A stretch of DNA of 64,000 bases from Hyphomicrobiales bacterium (GCA_017305535.1 JAFKKN010000003.1:480842-544841); one strand, 5' to 3'; shown: positions 26,094 to 37,501, numbered from the stretch's first letter. Notes: generated by a model not told the origin, from the sequence alone. Numbers and translations are program-made.

Positions 26094-28243
26094 GTCGGTT
26101 CTTCAGGTGCGAGATAGATGCCGGCAAGCGGCGGGATCGATAACGACAATTCCGGCACCAGTGCGTCGGATGTGTGCACTGCGCCTGTGTTGCTGACATT
26201 GCTGCCGCCATAGAATGCGGAATCGGAGTTGAATATCTCACGCCATCTTCCCGGAAACGGCACCCGGATATGGTAATCGCGATAGACGTTTGGTGAGAAA
26301 TTGACGACCACGAGGCACTGTCTGCGAGCATCGTTGGCTTTGCGAAGCCACACGAAGACGTTCCGATCGGGGTCATTCGTCACCAGCCATTCGAAGCCAC
26401 CAGCCTCGCAATCGCGCTCGTGCAGCGCGGGCGTTTTGCGATAGATTCGATTGAGGTCGCGGATCAATGCCTGCACTCCCGCGTGAGCGGGCTGCTCGAG
26501 CAGGTGCCAATCGAGCGAGCGGTCATGGTTCCACTCGCGTTCCTGCCCGAATTCGCCGCCCATGAACAGCAGCTTCTTGCCAGGATGCGCGAACATGAAG
26601 GCGTAGTAGGCGCGCAGATTGGCAAAGCGTTGCCAGTTGTCGCCGGGCATTCGTCCGAGCAGGGAGCGCTTACCGTGCACGACTTCATCGTGCGACAGTG
26701 GCAGGATGAAGTTCTCCGAGAACGCATATTGCAGGCCGAACAGGATATCGCCGTGATGGTGACGACGATGGATCGGATCCTTGCTGATGTAATTCAGCGT
26801 ATCGTGCATCCATCCCATGTTCCACTTATAGCCAAAGCCCAGGCCGCCGAACTCCACCGGCCGCGACACCTGTGGCCAGGCCGTGGATTCTTCAGCCGCC
26901 GTGGTCGCGTTGGGAAATCGCGCGAATATTTCGGCATTGAAGCGACGCAGAAACTCAATCGCTTCGAGATTTTCGCGGCCGCCATATTTATTGGGTATCC
27001 AGCCGCCGGCCGGACGGCTGTAGTCGAGATAGAGCATCGAGGCGACGGCATCCACTCGAAGGCCGTCGATGCCGTAGCGGTCCAACCAAAACCGCGCATT
27101 GGAGACAAGAAAATTGACCACCTCGGTGCGGCCGTAGTTGTAGATCAATGTCCCCCAATCCAGATGACGACCTTGCAGCGGGTTGGCGTGCTCGTACAGA
27201 GCCGTGCCGTCGAATTGGCCCAGCCCGTGAGGGTCATCGGGGAAATGCCCCGGTACCCAATCGAGCCAAACGCCAAGTCCTTCGCGGTGGCAGGCGTCGA
27301 TCAGGATGGAAAAATCCTCCGGAGTGCCGAAGCGGCTGCTCGGTGCGAACAGGCCGGTCGGCTGATAACCCCACGAGCCGTCGAACGGATGTTCGCTGAC
27401 GGGAAGAAATTCAACGTGGGTAAAGTTCATCTCGCGCGCATAGCGCGGCAGCGTCTCCGCCAGCTCGCGGTAGGAGAGCCATTCATTGCTCCCGGTGCGA
27501 CGCCAAGAGCCGAGATGGACCTCATAGATCGAGATTGGCGCGCTCAGGGCATTGATATGTTCGGGCGCCGGCGCCGGGTGAGGCAAACGCGTGATATCGA
27601 CGACAATGGATGCAGTGTTCGGCCGCACCTCGGCGGCGAATGCAACCGGATCGGATTTCAACGGCAACTGCTGATTTTGAGGTCCGATGATATCGAATTT
27701 GTAGCGGTCGCCGGGGGCCGCACCGGGAATGAAAATTTCCCAATAGCCACTTCCGCGTACACGCATCGGATGACGGCGCGGCTCCCAGAAATTGAAGTCG
27801 CCCACGACGCTGACGCGTCGCGCATTCGGTGCCAGCACAACGAACGCCACACCCTCCACGCCGTCGAGCGTCGTCGGGTGCGCGCCGAGCTTGTCATACA
27901 AGTGCTGATGTGTACCTTCGCCCAGCAGATACAGATCGAAGTCTGAGAGAATCGGCGGGAAGCGATAGGGGTCCTGCAAGTCCACCACGTTGTCGCCGAA
28001 GCGGGCGCGCAATTGATAGCGGGTGACTCCGCGCGGTAACGTTCCAGCAAAAAGGCCAGCCTCGTGCAACCTCGCCAACGACGCGGCATGGCCGCGCTCG
28101 TCGATGGCCTCGACATCGGAGGCTTCCGGCAGAAAGGCGCGAACCACCGCGTGGTCGTCTTCTACATGCGGGCCGAGATAGCGGAACGGATCGGAGTGAC
28201 GCCCCTCGAGAATGGCATAGGCGTCGGCAGGAAGTTTGCTCAT
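26084..28243 (-). CDS. glgB: 1,4-alpha-glucan branching enzyme
   Basis: A 719-residue GH13 enzyme that makes alpha-1,6 branches in the growing glucan. The N-terminal CBM48-type region ([21 protein letters not shown]) precedes the catalytic barrel. Motifs: [20 protein letters not shown], nucleophile in [18 protein letters not shown], acid/base in [10 protein letters not shown], third Asp in [19 protein letters not shown] 28243 overlaps the treS-mak stop (ATGA); the frame is open to 28306, but that part lies in the upstream gene. It works on chains built by GlgE and precedes glgX in the operon. Confidence 0.95.
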   Translation of the reverse strand: MSKLPADAYAILEGRHSDPFRYLGPHVEDDHAVVRAFLPEASDVEAIDERGHAASLARLHEAGLFAGTLPRGVTRYQLRARFGDNVVDLQDPYRFPPILSDFDLYLLGEGTHQHLYDKLGAHPTTLDGVEGVAFVVLAPNARRVSVVGDFNFWEPRRHPMRVRGSGYWEIFIPGAAPGDRYKFDIIGPQNQQLPLKSDPVAFAAEVRPNTASIVVDITRLPHPAPAPEHINALSAPISIYEVHLGSWRRTGSNEWLSYRELAETLPRYAREMNFTHVEFLPVSEHPFDGSWGYQPTGLFAPSSRFGTPEDFSILIDACHREGLGVWLDWVPGHFPDDPHGLGQFDGTALYEHANPLQGRHLDWGTLIYNYGRTEVVNFLVSNARFWLDRYGIDGLRVDAVASMLYLDYSRPAGGWIPNKYGGRENLEAIEFLRRFNAEIFARFPNATTAAEESTAWPQVSRPVEFGGLGFGYKWNMGWMHDTLNYISKDPIHRRHHHGDILFGLQYAFSENFILPLSHDEVVHGKRSLLGRMPGDNWQRFANLRAYYAFMFAHPGKKLLFMGGEFGQEREWNHDRSLDWHLLEQPAHAGVQALIRDLNRIYRKTPALHERDCEAGGFEWLVTNDPDRNVFVWLRKANDARRQCLVVVNFSPNVYRDYHIRVPFPGRWREIFNSDSAFYGGSNVSNTGAVHTSDALVPELSLSIPPLAGIYLAPEEPTCD

Positions 28244-31200
28244 GCCGACACCCCGCCGGGTTGTGAGAGAATCCGCAATGCGCCGGCGAGCGGCACCCGC
28301 ATCCATTCCGGCCGATACGCGATCTCATAATCGATCTCGTAGAACGCTTTCTCCAACAGGAAAACGTCAAGCAACCGATCGGCGGCCTTCTTATCAACCG
28401 GCCACAGCCGGGGATTGCTCATATGTGCACGATAAGCTGAAAGGAAGGTCGCCACTGCACGTTCCCGCCACGAATGAAGCGCTGCGATGAGTCTGCCTTG
28501 CTCGTCGGGTGCGATCTTGAGCGCTCGTTCCAGAGCTGCAGTTGTCGAATAGTCGATGGAGCGTACCAGTCCGGCGATGTCGCGTGCGGCAGGCGCCTTG
28601 CGGCGGCGCTCGGCCAGTGGACGGCGCGGCTCTCCCTCGAAGTCGATGATGAAGATGTCGTCCTTGACGATCAGCATCTGACCGAGATGAAGATCGCCAT
28701 GATGACGGATTTTCAGGGTCTCCGTGGCGCCGCGTGTCAGCTGCTCCAGGTGCGGGCGAAGGTGCTCGCGTTTGGCCAAGAGCCCATCGATGAGAGCGTG
28801 ATCTGAAGCAGTGCACGTTGCGCGAAGGCCTTTAAGGCGATTAGCGACGTTGTCCGCACGCGCGGCAATCTCCTCGATCCAAAGGGATGCGTCGTCCCCC
28901 GTCACCGGCTCGGGACGGAATTCGACGATATCGTCGCGGCTTGCCAACGCTACGTGCATCTCGGCGATGCGCCGTCCCATCTGCGCGGTATAACGCAGAT
29001 AGGAGGTCTGATCCTCGCTGTCCGGCGCATTGCCTCCATCGATCTGCAGGCGGGCGTGTTCGACGAACCGGTCGAGATAGGCAGCCGTAACGGTCCAGGC
29101 GTCGCCCTGGTTCTGCAAGTAGGAGTGGACGATTCCAACCGCGCTGCGTCGGTCTCCCTCGATCAGTTCAACGCTTCCGAGAAGTTCCGGCGAATTGGCG
29201 AACCGCGCGGTTTCGGTCAAAAAGCGTCCGACCTCGATCTCCGGATTGATACCGGCTTCAAGCTTTCGATAGATTTTCACTACGTAATGGTTGTCGACCA
29301 GCGTGGTGCTGTTGGATTGTTCCGTCTCCACTGGCTGAGTATGTTCGATCGGCCGCGATGATTGCCGCAATAACGCTTCAGTGCCGCGAAACTCCAACCG
29401 CGCGTCGCCTTCGACGACGGTTTCTCCACCACGCAGGTTGTCGATCAGTATCTCGACAAAATCTTGTTCGTTGGCGACATCCAGCAAGGTGCCTTCGCGG
29501 GCGCCTTGACGCACGGCGGCGAGCGCTCGCGGATTATGATATTCCCGCTCGAAGCGATGCCAGCGAATGCGCAGGGGAATGGTGTAACGGATCGCCGATC
29601 CGGCTTGCGTCCATTCGAAGAATGCCAACCATGGGCGGTTGTCGCCGAGATTGGCAAACGGAATCGCCGACGTCATTTTAGCGCCGATGGCTGACGGCGA
29701 ACGCTCGGGAAACCAGCGGGTTCGTGACAGATAGGATGGCAGAACCTCCCGTTCGAAGACGCCGCGGGTTCGCTCCAGCGTCACCCAGGTCGCACCGAGC
29801 GGCACCACCAGGGTTTCGAATTCCGGCATCCGCGTCGGCTCGACGTGGATCGAAATTTCCTTCTCACGGAGGTGGAACCAGTAGAAGCCATAAGGCGCGA
29901 GCGTGATCAGGTAGGTCAGCTCGCCGATGGACGGAAACTGCGAGCGGCCCAACATTTCCAGCGGGACCCGATCCTTCCAGGCCGACAGGTCGATCTCCGT
30001 CGCCTGCGCCGAGCGTGACAGGTTGGCGACACACAGCACTGTCTCGTCGCCGTATTGACGCACGTAGGTCAGCACCGAGCGGTTGCTTGAGCGCACGAAC
30101 GTCATGCTGCCGCGCCCGAATGCGAGCGTTGATTTTCGGACCGCGATCAGTCGCTTGGTTGCATTGAGCAACGACGACAGGCTGCGTGATTGTGCCTCGA
30201 CGTTGACCGCCTCGTAGCCATAGACCGGATCCATGATCGGTGGCGCGTACAGCCGTGCGGGATCGGCGCGCGAGAAGCCACCGTTCCGATCCGGCGTCCA
30301 CTGCATTGGCGTGCGAACGCCATTGCGGTCACCGAGATAGATATTGTCTCCCATTCCGATTTCGTCACCATAGTAGATGATTGGCGTTCCAGGGAACGAC
30401 AGCAGCAGTGAGTTCATCAATTCGATCTTGCGCCGATCGTTATCCATCAGCGGGGCCAGTCGGCGGCGAATCCCGACATTGATGCGGGCGCGAGGATCGT
30501 TGGCGTAGGTCGACCATAGGTAGTCGCGTTCGACGTCGGTGACCATCTCGAGGGTCAGTTCGTCGTGGTTGCGCAGGAACATCGCCCATTGGCAATTGTC
30601 GGGGATGTCCGGCGTTTGTCGAAGGATATCGGTGATCGGGAAACGATCTTCCTGTGCGATTGCCATGTAGATGCGCGGCATCAACGGGAAATGGTAGGCC
30701 ATGTGGCACTCGTCACCCGTGCCGAAATACTCTTGCACGTCCTCCGGCCATTGGTTTGCTTCCGCCAGAAGAACCTTGCCCGGGGCGTACGCATCGAGTG
30801 CGGCGCGCAGCCGCTTGATCACCGCATGGGTTTCGGGGAGGTTTTCGTTGTTGGTGCCGTCGCGTTCGCAAAGATAGGGAATCGCATCGAGCCGAAAACC
30901 ATCGACACCGGTATCAAGCCAGCGTTTCATCACGCGGATAACGGCATCGACCACGCGCGGATTGTCGAAGTTGAGGTCGGGTTGATGCGAGAAAAAGCGA
31001 TGCCAATAGTAGGCGTTGGCCTCGGAATCCCAGGTCCAGTTCGATTTTTCCGTGTCAGTGAAGATGATGCGCGTGCCGTCATACTTCTGATCGGTATCGC
31101 TCCAGACATACCAGTTGCGAGCGCTGGAACCAGCGGGGCTGCGCCGGGCGCGTTTGAACCAGTTATGTTGGTCGGAGGTGTGGTTAATCACGAGCTCGGT

Positions 31201-31539
31201 GATTACCCGTAAGCCTCGGCGTTTTGCTTCGCTGATGAAGCGGCGAAATTCCTTCATCGTGCCGTAGGAGGGGCTGATGGCGCCGTAATCGGCGATATCA
31301 TAGCCATCGTCACGACCGGGCGATGGATAGAACGGCATCAGCCACAACGTGTTTACGCCGAGGTCCTGCAAGTAGCTGAGTTTTTCAGTAAGACCGACGA
31401 AGTCACCGATGCCGTCATTGTTGCTGTCGGAGAAGGCACGAACATGCAGTTGATAGATGATAGCGTCTTTATACCATAAAGGATCGGCGTGCCGGGACAT
31501 CGATGCTCTATCAGGTGCAACGGTCTGAATCACGTTCAC
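28240..31539 (-). CDS. treS: trehalose synthase-maltokinase fusion
   Basis: A 1099-residue bifunctional protein. The N-terminal GH13 domain (about 15-560) interconverts trehalose and maltose: motifs [13 protein letters not shown], nucleophile in [11 protein letters not shown], acid/base in [11 protein letters not shown], and [13 protein letters not shown]. The C-terminal maltokinase domain (about 640-1095) phosphorylates maltose to maltose-1-phosphate, the GlgE substrate: Brenner-type kinase motif [11 protein letters not shown] and [13 protein letters not shown] chose GTG 31539 because aaggag lies 6 nt upstream; the frame is open to 31719 only inside glgE, and an ATG at 31500 is a second option. 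It follows glgE by 11 bp. The fusion is common in bacteria. Confidence 0.93.
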   Translation of the reverse strand: MNVIQTVAPDRASMSRHADPLWYKDAIIYQLHVRAFSDSNNDGIGDFVGLTEKLSYLQDLGVNTLWLMPFYPSPGRDDGYDIADYGAISPSYGTMKEFRRFISEAKRRGLRVITELVINHTSDQHNWFKRARRSPAGSSARNWYVWSDTDQKYDGTRIIFTDTEKSNWTWDSEANAYYWHRFFSHQPDLNFDNPRVVDAVIRVMKRWLDTGVDGFRLDAIPYLCERDGTNNENLPETHAVIKRLRAALDAYAPGKVLLAEANQWPEDVQEYFGTGDECHMAYHFPLMPRIYMAIAQEDRFPITDILRQTPDIPDNCQWAMFLRNHDELTLEMVTDVERDYLWSTYANDPRARINVGIRRRLAPLMDNDRRKIELMNSLLLSFPGTPIIYYGDEIGMGDNIYLGDRNGVRTPMQWTPDRNGGFSRADPARLYAPPIMDPVYGYEAVNVEAQSRSLSSLLNATKRLIAVRKSTLAFGRGSMTFVRSSNRSVLTYVRQYGDETVLCVANLSRSAQATEIDLSAWKDRVPLEMLGRSQFPSIGELTYLITLAPYGFYWFHLREKEISIHVEPTRMPEFETLVVPLGATWVTLERTRGVFEREVLPSYLSRTRWFPERSPSAIGAKMTSAIPFANLGDNRPWLAFFEWTQAGSAIRYTIPLRIRWHRFEREYHNPRALAAVRQGAREGTLLDVANEQDFVEILIDNLRGGETVVEGDARLEFRGTEALLRQSSRPIEHTQPVETEQSNSTTLVDNHYVVKIYRKLEAGINPEIEVGRFLTETARFANSPELLGSVELIEGDRRSAVGIVHSYLQNQGDAWTVTAAYLDRFVEHARLQIDGGNAPDSEDQTSYLRYTAQMGRRIAEMHVALASRDDIVEFRPEPVTGDDASLWIEEIAARADNVANRLKGLRATCTASDHALIDGLLAKREHLRPHLEQLTRGATETLKIRHHGDLHLGQMLIVKDDIFIIDFEGEPRRPLAERRRKAPAARDIAGLVRSIDYSTTAALERALKIAPDEQGRLIAALHSWRERAVATFLSAYRAHMSNPRLWPVDKKAADRLLDVFLLEKAFYEIDYEIAYRPEWMRVPLAGALRILSQPGGVSA

Positions 31540-31550
31540 GACTTGCTCCT

Positions 31551-33503
31551 TCAAGCCATGCAGCGGAAAAGCAATGCAGGATCGTGCGACGGATCGATAC
31601 GTAAGCGCAGGCCGCCCCATTCCACGGGGTGGCGCTCGCCCGTCAGCAGGTTTTCCACTGCCGCGGCGGGTCGCAAGTCGTCGCCGACTTTCACTTTTAC
31701 GTCGTTGAGCGGCAGCCAAATCTCATGCAGATCGCGAGTTAACGCGATGGCCGCGGCCACGGCATTGGCTCCATCCGCCGAGATTTTAATGAACCCCGTG
31801 ACGTTGGGGTCGTCAATCGCCACGAAGCGCAGGTTGCTGGTCTGTTGCAGGGCGGGGTTGGCGCGGCGAGAAAAATTGAGAGCGCGGATATAGGGTTTGA
31901 GGTTGCCAGGTTGATTCCAGTCGCGCACCTTGATTTCATATTTCTCGGAGTTGAGATATTCCTCCTTGCCGGGAATGGCTTCGTGCTCAAGCAGCTCGAA
32001 GCCATTGTAGATGCCGTAAGTTGCCGACAGGGTCGCGGCCAACGCGAGACGTGATTTAAACATCCATGGTTCGCCGCTTTGTAAGTGATAGGGCAGGATA
32101 TCCGGCGTCGAGACGAAGAAATTCGGACGATAGAAGTCGCGTTCGGGATAGCCGGTCAATTCGCGCAGGTATTCTTCCATCTCCCATTTCTGGGTACGCC
32201 ATGTGAAATAGGTGTATGACTGGGTGAAGCCGCGCTTTGCCAGTCCCTTCATCAGTTTCGGCCGGGTGAAGGCTTCGGCGAGAAAGATAACGCCGGGATC
32301 TCGGTTCTGCACCTCATGGATCAGCCACTCCCAGAACGGCAACGGCTTGGTGTGCGGATTGTCGATGCGGAAGATGCGTACGCCGCGATCGACCCACAGT
32401 AGCACCACGTCGCGTAATGCATTCCATAGCGATCCCGCGTCGTCGCAGGTGAAGTCGGGGTTGACGATATCCTCGTACTTCTTCGGCGGATTCTCCGCAT
32501 AGCGCATCGAGCCGTCCGGTCGCCGCTTGAACCATTGTGGATACTGGCGCAGCCAGGGATGGTCCGGCGAACATTGCACAGCAATGTCGAGCGCGACCTC
32601 GATGTTCAGGCGTCGCGCGGTTGCGACAAATTCATCAAAATCGTCCATCGTGCCGAGCTCGGGATGGATGGCATCATGGCCACCGTCCTCGGAGCCGATA
32701 GCATAGGGGCTACCTGGATCGCCGGGTGCCGCGGTCAAGGTGTTGTTTCGGCCCTTGCGATGGGTCCGCCCGATGGGATGGATCGGCGTAAAGTATACGA
32801 CGTCGAAGCCCATGGCCGCGACATCCGGCAAGCGGTCGATGCAGTCGCGGAAGGTTCCATGCCGCCCTGGTTCGCGCCCCTGGCTGCGCGGCACCATTTC
32901 GTACCAGGCGCCACAGCGCGCCAAGGGACGATCCACCGTCAAAGGAAATATGTGTGAACGCGTCACGTCGGCGCGGTCCTGGTTCGCCGCCATCGCATCA
33001 CGTAGTTCGGATGAGAGCAATGCGGCGGAATCGCCAGTCTGCAAGAATTGCTCGCAGTGCCGCAGAATGACGGCAGCAGCTTCCGCGCTGGCTGATTGCG
33101 CCTTGGTGAGGAGGCCGGCACCTTCCAGCGCGTCAAGCGCGACGTCCTGACCTGCGGCCTGTTTCAATTCAAAGCCGTGGCGCCAACTGGCGAATTCATC
33201 AGTCCATGCTTCGATGGCATAGACGTGGCGGCCGATGTGCTCTGGTGTGAATGAAGCTGTCCACCGATCATTGTTGTGGAGGTGCATCGGGATGCGATTC
33301 CACTCCGTCTCCTGCTCTCGCCGCCAGATCAGGGCCGCTGCGATGACATCGTGGCCATCCCGGAAAATGTCGGCCCACACATCGATGGATTCGCCGACCA
33401 CGCGTTTCACGGCAAAGCGCCCGCCATCAATGCTGGGATAAATATCCTCGATGTGGAAAGCATCGCGGACGATGCTTCCGACTGATCGGTTTGGTTTGTT
33501 CAC
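31551..33503 (-). CDS. glgE: alpha-1,4-glucan:maltose-1-phosphate maltosyltransferase
   Basis: GH13_3 enzyme that adds maltosyl units from maltose-1-phosphate to alpha-glucan. About 650 residues from the GTG at 33503 (…VNKPNRSVG); the frame is open to a TTG at 33584. No start has a good ribosome site, so the N-terminus is uncertain. I favour 33503 because homologous sequence begins near HIEDIYPSIDGGRFAVKRVV. Motifs: VYFTPIHPIGRTHRKG, EVALDIAVQCSPDHPWL, nucleophile Asp in RIFRIDNPHTKPLPFW, acid/base Glu in VIFLAEAFTRPK. It is the first gene of the glucan operon, divergent from malQ. A perfect palindrome lies in the shared promoter region. Confidence 0.93.
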   Translation of the reverse strand: MNKPNRSVGSIVRDAFHIEDIYPSIDGGRFAVKRVVGESIDVWADIFRDGHDVIAAALIWRREQETEWNRIPMHLHNNDRWTASFTPEHIGRHVYAIEAWTDEFASWRHGFELKQAAGQDVALDALEGAGLLTKAQSASAEAAAVILRHCEQFLQTGDSAALLSSELRDAMAANQDRADVTRSHIFPLTVDRPLARCGAWYEMVPRSQGREPGRHGTFRDCIDRLPDVAAMGFDVVYFTPIHPIGRTHRKGRNNTLTAAPGDPGSPYAIGSEDGGHDAIHPELGTMDDFDEFVATARRLNIEVALDIAVQCSPDHPWLRQYPQWFKRRPDGSMRYAENPPKKYEDIVNPDFTCDDAGSLWNALRDVVLLWVDRGVRIFRIDNPHTKPLPFWEWLIHEVQNRDPGVIFLAEAFTRPKLMKGLAKRGFTQSYTYFTWRTQKWEMEEYLRELTGYPERDFYRPNFFVSTPDILPYHLQSGEPWMFKSRLALAATLSATYGIYNGFELLEHEAIPGKEEYLNSEKYEIKVRDWNQPGNLKPYIRALNFSRRANPALQQTSNLRFVAIDDPNVTGFIKISADGANAVAAAIALTRDLHEIWLPLNDVKVKVGDDLRPAAAVENLLTGERHPVEWGGLRLRIDPSHDPALLFRCMA

Positions 33504-33707
33504 GATGGCAACGCTCAACTTTTGATCAGGACCCCGAATGCTTCTGACGAGTTCCACGAGGGACACGTGCAAGCCATCTATCAAGCCTGCGTCGGGCTTT
33601 TGGTTCCATTGGAACCGGATCGATACAAATCCGTTGTCTCGTCGCTATCCTGCTAAGGTAGTTCGGAAATTTCGCGGCGAGGCAACGTCGCGTCGCGCGG
33701 ACAAGAC
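33504..33707. promoter_or_regulatory. divergent promoter region glgE/malQ with a palindrome
   Basis: Holds GGTTCC-ATT-GGAACC (33602-33616), a perfect 6-3-6 inverted repeat, 106 bp from the glgE GTG at 33503 and 92 bp from the malQ ATG. It is a candidate operator for both glucan transcripts. I could not assign clear -35/-10 pairs. Confidence 0.45.
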
Positions 33708-35663
33708 ATGGACGTTTTCGCGAAAGCTCGGGAACTCGGCATCGATACCGACTTTGTTGACGGGCAAGGCCGAAGCCATCGGATCGCGCGCGAGGCGCTG
33801 GACTTGCTCCTGGTGGCTATGCCGGCTCCGCGAACCGGCCGACTGCTGTCCGGGGCTGCGGTGCTGCAAGCCGACCGAGCTATGGCGATCGAATTGACAT
33901 CGACTGCGATGCCGCCGGTGCGCTGGCAAGTCCTCGCAGGCGAGAATGTAGTGACCCATGGAGACGCAGCGAGCAGTCGGACCTTGTTTCTCGAACGGCT
34001 TCCCATTGGCAACTATTGCCTTCGGCTGAGTGATGCCAATGAAATCCGTGAGGAATGGCCGCTGATCGTTGCGCCGGCGGCGGCCTATCAGGGAGAGTTC
34101 GAACGATCGTGGTTGTTGGCCGTGCAACTCTACGGATTACGCTCCCGGCACAATTGGGGTATCGGCGATTTCTCCGATCTGAGATGGCTCATTGAACTGG
34201 CGGCGGGCTGGGGTGCGGATGGTGTCGGCCTCAATCCGTTGCATGCTCTATTTGCCGAACGACCGAATGACTGCAGCCCATATGCACCGAACACCCGATT
34301 ATTTCTCAATGCTCTCTATATCGACGTGGAGGCGGTGCCCGAGTTTCAGCCGTCCCTTGTGGCCGGTCATTACGAAGCATTGCAACATCTGCGGCAGACT
34401 GCTCTGGTCGATTATGCCGCGATCGCGGAATTGAAATGGCAGGCTCTGCGCGTCGCGTTTGATCAGTTCAATGCAACGCCGGACGCCGCGCGTGCCGCTG
34501 CATTCGAAGCTTTTCGCAAGGCGGGTGGGGCAACGTTGTGGCGGTTTGGTTGCTTTGAAGTGTTGCGGTGTCGCTTTCAGCGCCCGTGGTGGGAGTGGCC
34601 CGAGCCATGGCGGCGCGCTGATGGCGCTGCATGCGAGAGCCTGCGCGCAACCGAGGACAATACCGAGATAATTTTTGTGGCCTTCGTGCAATGGATCGCC
34701 GATCAGCAGTTGCGGGCTTGTCGCGACCGGGCGGCACAACTCGGCATGAGAGTCGGCCTCTATCTCGATGTAGCAGTGGGCGTGCAGCCGGACGGGTTCG
34801 ATGCCTGGAACGAGCAGACAGCGATCTCGCGGCATCTCTCGGTCGGTGCGCCGCCCGACGCTCTGAATACCGCGGGTCAGGATTGGGGGCTGGCCGGTTT
34901 CAATTCCGCTGGATTGCAATCGCGTGATTTCGCGCCGTTTCGCGACATGCTGCGCGCCGTGATGCGTTATGCCGGCGCGATCCGGCTCGATCATATCTTG
35001 GGTCTCAAGCGGTTATACTTGGTGCCGCATGGCTTTGGCCCACGGGACGGTGCCTATGTACGGATGCCGTTTCAGGCCTTGCTGGCAATTGTTGCGCAGG
35101 AGAGCGTGACGGCGCGGTGTGTGGTGATAGGTGAGGATCTCGGTACCGTGCCTGAAGGTTTCCGCGAAGAGATCGCTGCCTGGGGCATTTGGTCCTATCG
35201 GGTGATGATGTTCGAGCGCGACGGCAGCGGTAGTTTTCTTGGCATCGATCATTACGGCGAAAAGGCGCTGGTGACGTTCAATACACATGATCTCGCAAGT
35301 TTTGCCGGCTGGCGTGATGCGGGCGATTTGGCGCTGAAGTTGTCTCTTGGCATTGATCCGGGGGAAACCGCGGAGGCGCGGCAGCATGCGCGGAAAATGT
35401 TGTCGGACGTTCTGCGTGGAGAAGCCATCGAGCAGGACGACTATTTCAGCGTGTTACGATTTCTCGCAAGAACCAGGTCACGATTGCTTGCGGTCGCATT
35501 GGACGATTTGCTCGCGGTAAGTGAGCAGATCAATGTACCAGGCACGGTGGATCAACATCCGAATTGGCGGCGGCGGTTGCCGCTGACACTGGACGAGATT
35601 GCAACAGCGATCGACGCGAAGGCTTTGAAGAGTGCGCTCGGAGAGCGGCGGATGCCATCATGA
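33708..35663 (+). CDS. malQ: 4-alpha-glucanotransferase (amylomaltase)
   Basis: A 651-residue GH77 enzyme that transfers glucan segments between maltodextrins. Motifs: LYGLRSRHNWGIGDFSDL, the substrate loop CSPYAPNTRLFLNALYID, nucleophile in AIRLDHILGLKRLY, acid/base in VIGEDLGTVPEGF and VTFNTHDLASFAGW. An N-terminal extension of about 130 residues before the barrel is usual in proteobacterial MalQ. ATG 33708 is the first start of the frame; its ribosome site is weak. The GH15 gene starts 24 bp after the stop, so the two form a transcript divergent from the glgE operon. It recycles chains released by GlgX. Confidence 0.94.
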   Translation: MDVFAKARELGIDTDFVDGQGRSHRIAREALDLLLVAMPAPRTGRLLSGAAVLQADRAMAIELTSTAMPPVRWQVLAGENVVTHGDAASSRTLFLERLPIGNYCLRLSDANEIREEWPLIVAPAAAYQGEFERSWLLAVQLYGLRSRHNWGIGDFSDLRWLIELAAGWGADGVGLNPLHALFAERPNDCSPYAPNTRLFLNALYIDVEAVPEFQPSLVAGHYEALQHLRQTALVDYAAIAELKWQALRVAFDQFNATPDAARAAAFEAFRKAGGATLWRFGCFEVLRCRFQRPWWEWPEPWRRADGAACESLRATEDNTEIIFVAFVQWIADQQLRACRDRAAQLGMRVGLYLDVAVGVQPDGFDAWNEQTAISRHLSVGAPPDALNTAGQDWGLAGFNSAGLQSRDFAPFRDMLRAVMRYAGAIRLDHILGLKRLYLVPHGFGPRDGAYVRMPFQALLAIVAQESVTARCVVIGEDLGTVPEGFREEIAAWGIWSYRVMMFERDGSGSFLGIDHYGEKALVTFNTHDLASFAGWRDAGDLALKLSLGIDPGETAEARQHARKMLSDVLRGEAIEQDDYFSVLRFLARTRSRLLAVALDDLLAVSEQINVPGTVDQHPNWRRRLPLTLDEIATAIDAKALKSALGERRMPS

Positions 35664-35687
35664 AACCAGGTGTGAAGGACAGAACAG

Positions 35688-37490
35688 TTGCCCGGCAAGA
35701 TTGAGGATTATGCGCTGATCGGCGACTGCGAGACCGCTGCGCTGGTGTGCAACGACGGTTCGATAGATTGGCTATGCTGGCCTGCTTTCGATTCCGAGGC
35801 CTGCTTTGCAGCACTGTTGGGCGACAAGAGCCACGGGCGCTGGCGAATCGCGCCAGCCGGCGATTCACGGATGACGCGAAGGTATCGCGGCGAAACGCTG
35901 ATCCTGGAAACTTGCTTTGAGACAGCGGAGGGCGCCGTCACCCTGATTGATTTCATGCCGCCGCGTGGCTCGGCTTCCGATGTCGTGCGGCTCGTGCGTG
36001 GTGAGCGCGGTCGCGTTGCCATGCATATGGAATTGATTATCCGCTTCGGATTTGGCGCCAATATTCCGTGGGTCAGGCGCACCGGAGACGGCGAACTGCT
36101 GGCCATCAGCGGGCCGGACATGACGGTACTGCGAACGCCGGTCGAGACCCGTGGCGAGAACATGACGACCGTAGCGGAATTTACCGTGGACGCGGGTGAC
36201 ACGATTCCATTCGTGCTGACCTACGGCGCGTCGCATCGCGAACTGCCGGCGGTGATTGATGTCGATCAAGCCCTGCGCGATACTGAATCATTCTGGACCG
36301 ACTGGGTCGATCGCTGCACCTATCGCGGGCGACGACGCGATATGGTGATCCGCTCTCTGGTCACGCTGAAGGCGCTGACTTACGCACCGACCGGTGGCAT
36401 CGTGGCCGCGCCCACCACCTCTCTCCCGGAAAAGCTCGGCGGTGCTCGCAACTGGGACTATCGATTCTGTTGGTTGCGCGATGCGACCTTCACATTGTTG
36501 GCCCTGATGGATAGCGGCTACTTCGACGAGGCGTTGTCGTGGCACAACTGGCTGTTACGCGCGGTGGCTGGCTCGCCGGGTGATATGCAGATCATGTATG
36601 GCATCATGGGCCAGCGCCGCTTGCTCGAGTGGGAGGCGACCTGGCTGCCTGGCTATGAAGGCGCGCGGCCGGTGCGGGTCGGTAATGCCGCGCATGTTCA
36701 GTTGCAACTCGACGTGTTTGGTGAATTGCTCGATGTGTTTCATCAGGGCCGGCTTGCCAAATTGAAGCTCGATGACGGCAGTTGGGCGATGGAGTGCGCA
36801 TTCCTCAAGCACCTCGCCAAGATCTGGGATCAACCGGACAGCGGCATTTGGGAGGTGCGCGGGCCGGGTAAGCACTACGTCTCATCCAAGGTGATGAGCT
36901 GGGTGGCGTTCGACCGTGCGATCAAGAGCGCGGAAAAATTCGGATTCAGGGCGCCGCTGGCGGAATGGCGGCGTCTGCGTGAGACGATTCACCGCGATGT
37001 CTGCGACAAGGGATTCGACAAAGCTCAGAATAGTTTTGTCGAATCTTATGGGGCGAATGTGCTGGACGCCAGTATCCTGCTGCTACCGTCGGTCGGTTTC
37101 CTGCCGCCGACCGATCCGCGCGTTATCGGGACGTTAGCCGGTATCGAAAAACATCTGATGCGTGACGGCTTCGTGTTGCGGCACGATCCGCGTCGCGTCA
37201 CCGACGAGCAGGAACCGATCGAGGGCGCTTTCCTTGCGTGCACGTTGTGGCTGGCGGATGCCCATGTGCTGGCAGGACATCTTGATCAAGCTGAAACGTT
37301 GTTCGAGCGTGTGCTGGGCGTCGCTAATGATCTTGGATTGCTTGCAGAAGAATATGATCCGATCGCGGGACGGCAGACCGGAAATTTTCCGCAAGCGCTA
37401 ACGCATATCGCCCTCATCAATACGGCGCACAATATCAGCGCCGCCAGAACGGCTTCGGCCAAACCTGCCGTGCAGCGCGCGCACTCCTGA
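35688..37490 (+). CDS. glycoside hydrolase family 15 protein (glucoamylase/trehalase-like)
   Basis: A 600-residue GH15 enzyme. The start is TTG 35688, preceded by aaggac (35674-35679); no ATG or GTG in the frame fits better, and the protein then begins PGKIEDYALIGDCETAALVC as in relatives. The (alpha/alpha)6-barrel marks are ARNWDYRFCWLRDATFTLLA (first catalytic Glu region) and LLAEEYDPIAGRQTGNFPQA (second catalytic Glu), then THIALINTAHNI. Family members release glucose from maltodextrin ends or hydrolyse trehalose; rhizobial and mycobacterial relatives include trehalases. In this cluster either would feed glucose back from glucan or trehalose. The substrate cannot be settled by eye. Confidence 0.88.
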   Translation: MPGKIEDYALIGDCETAALVCNDGSIDWLCWPAFDSEACFAALLGDKSHGRWRIAPAGDSRMTRRYRGETLILETCFETAEGAVTLIDFMPPRGSASDVVRLVRGERGRVAMHMELIIRFGFGANIPWVRRTGDGELLAISGPDMTVLRTPVETRGENMTTVAEFTVDAGDTIPFVLTYGASHRELPAVIDVDQALRDTESFWTDWVDRCTYRGRRRDMVIRSLVTLKALTYAPTGGIVAAPTTSLPEKLGGARNWDYRFCWLRDATFTLLALMDSGYFDEALSWHNWLLRAVAGSPGDMQIMYGIMGQRRLLEWEATWLPGYEGARPVRVGNAAHVQLQLDVFGELLDVFHQGRLAKLKLDDGSWAMECAFLKHLAKIWDQPDSGIWEVRGPGKHYVSSKVMSWVAFDRAIKSAEKFGFRAPLAEWRRLRETIHRDVCDKGFDKAQNSFVESYGANVLDASILLLPSVGFLPPTDPRVIGTLAGIEKHLMRDGFVLRHDPRRVTDEQEPIEGAFLACTLWLADAHVLAGHLDQAETLFERVLGVANDLGLLAEEYDPIAGRQTGNFPQALTHIALINTAHNISAARTASAKPAVQRAHS

Positions 37491-37501
37491 CGGATTCAGG
37501 G

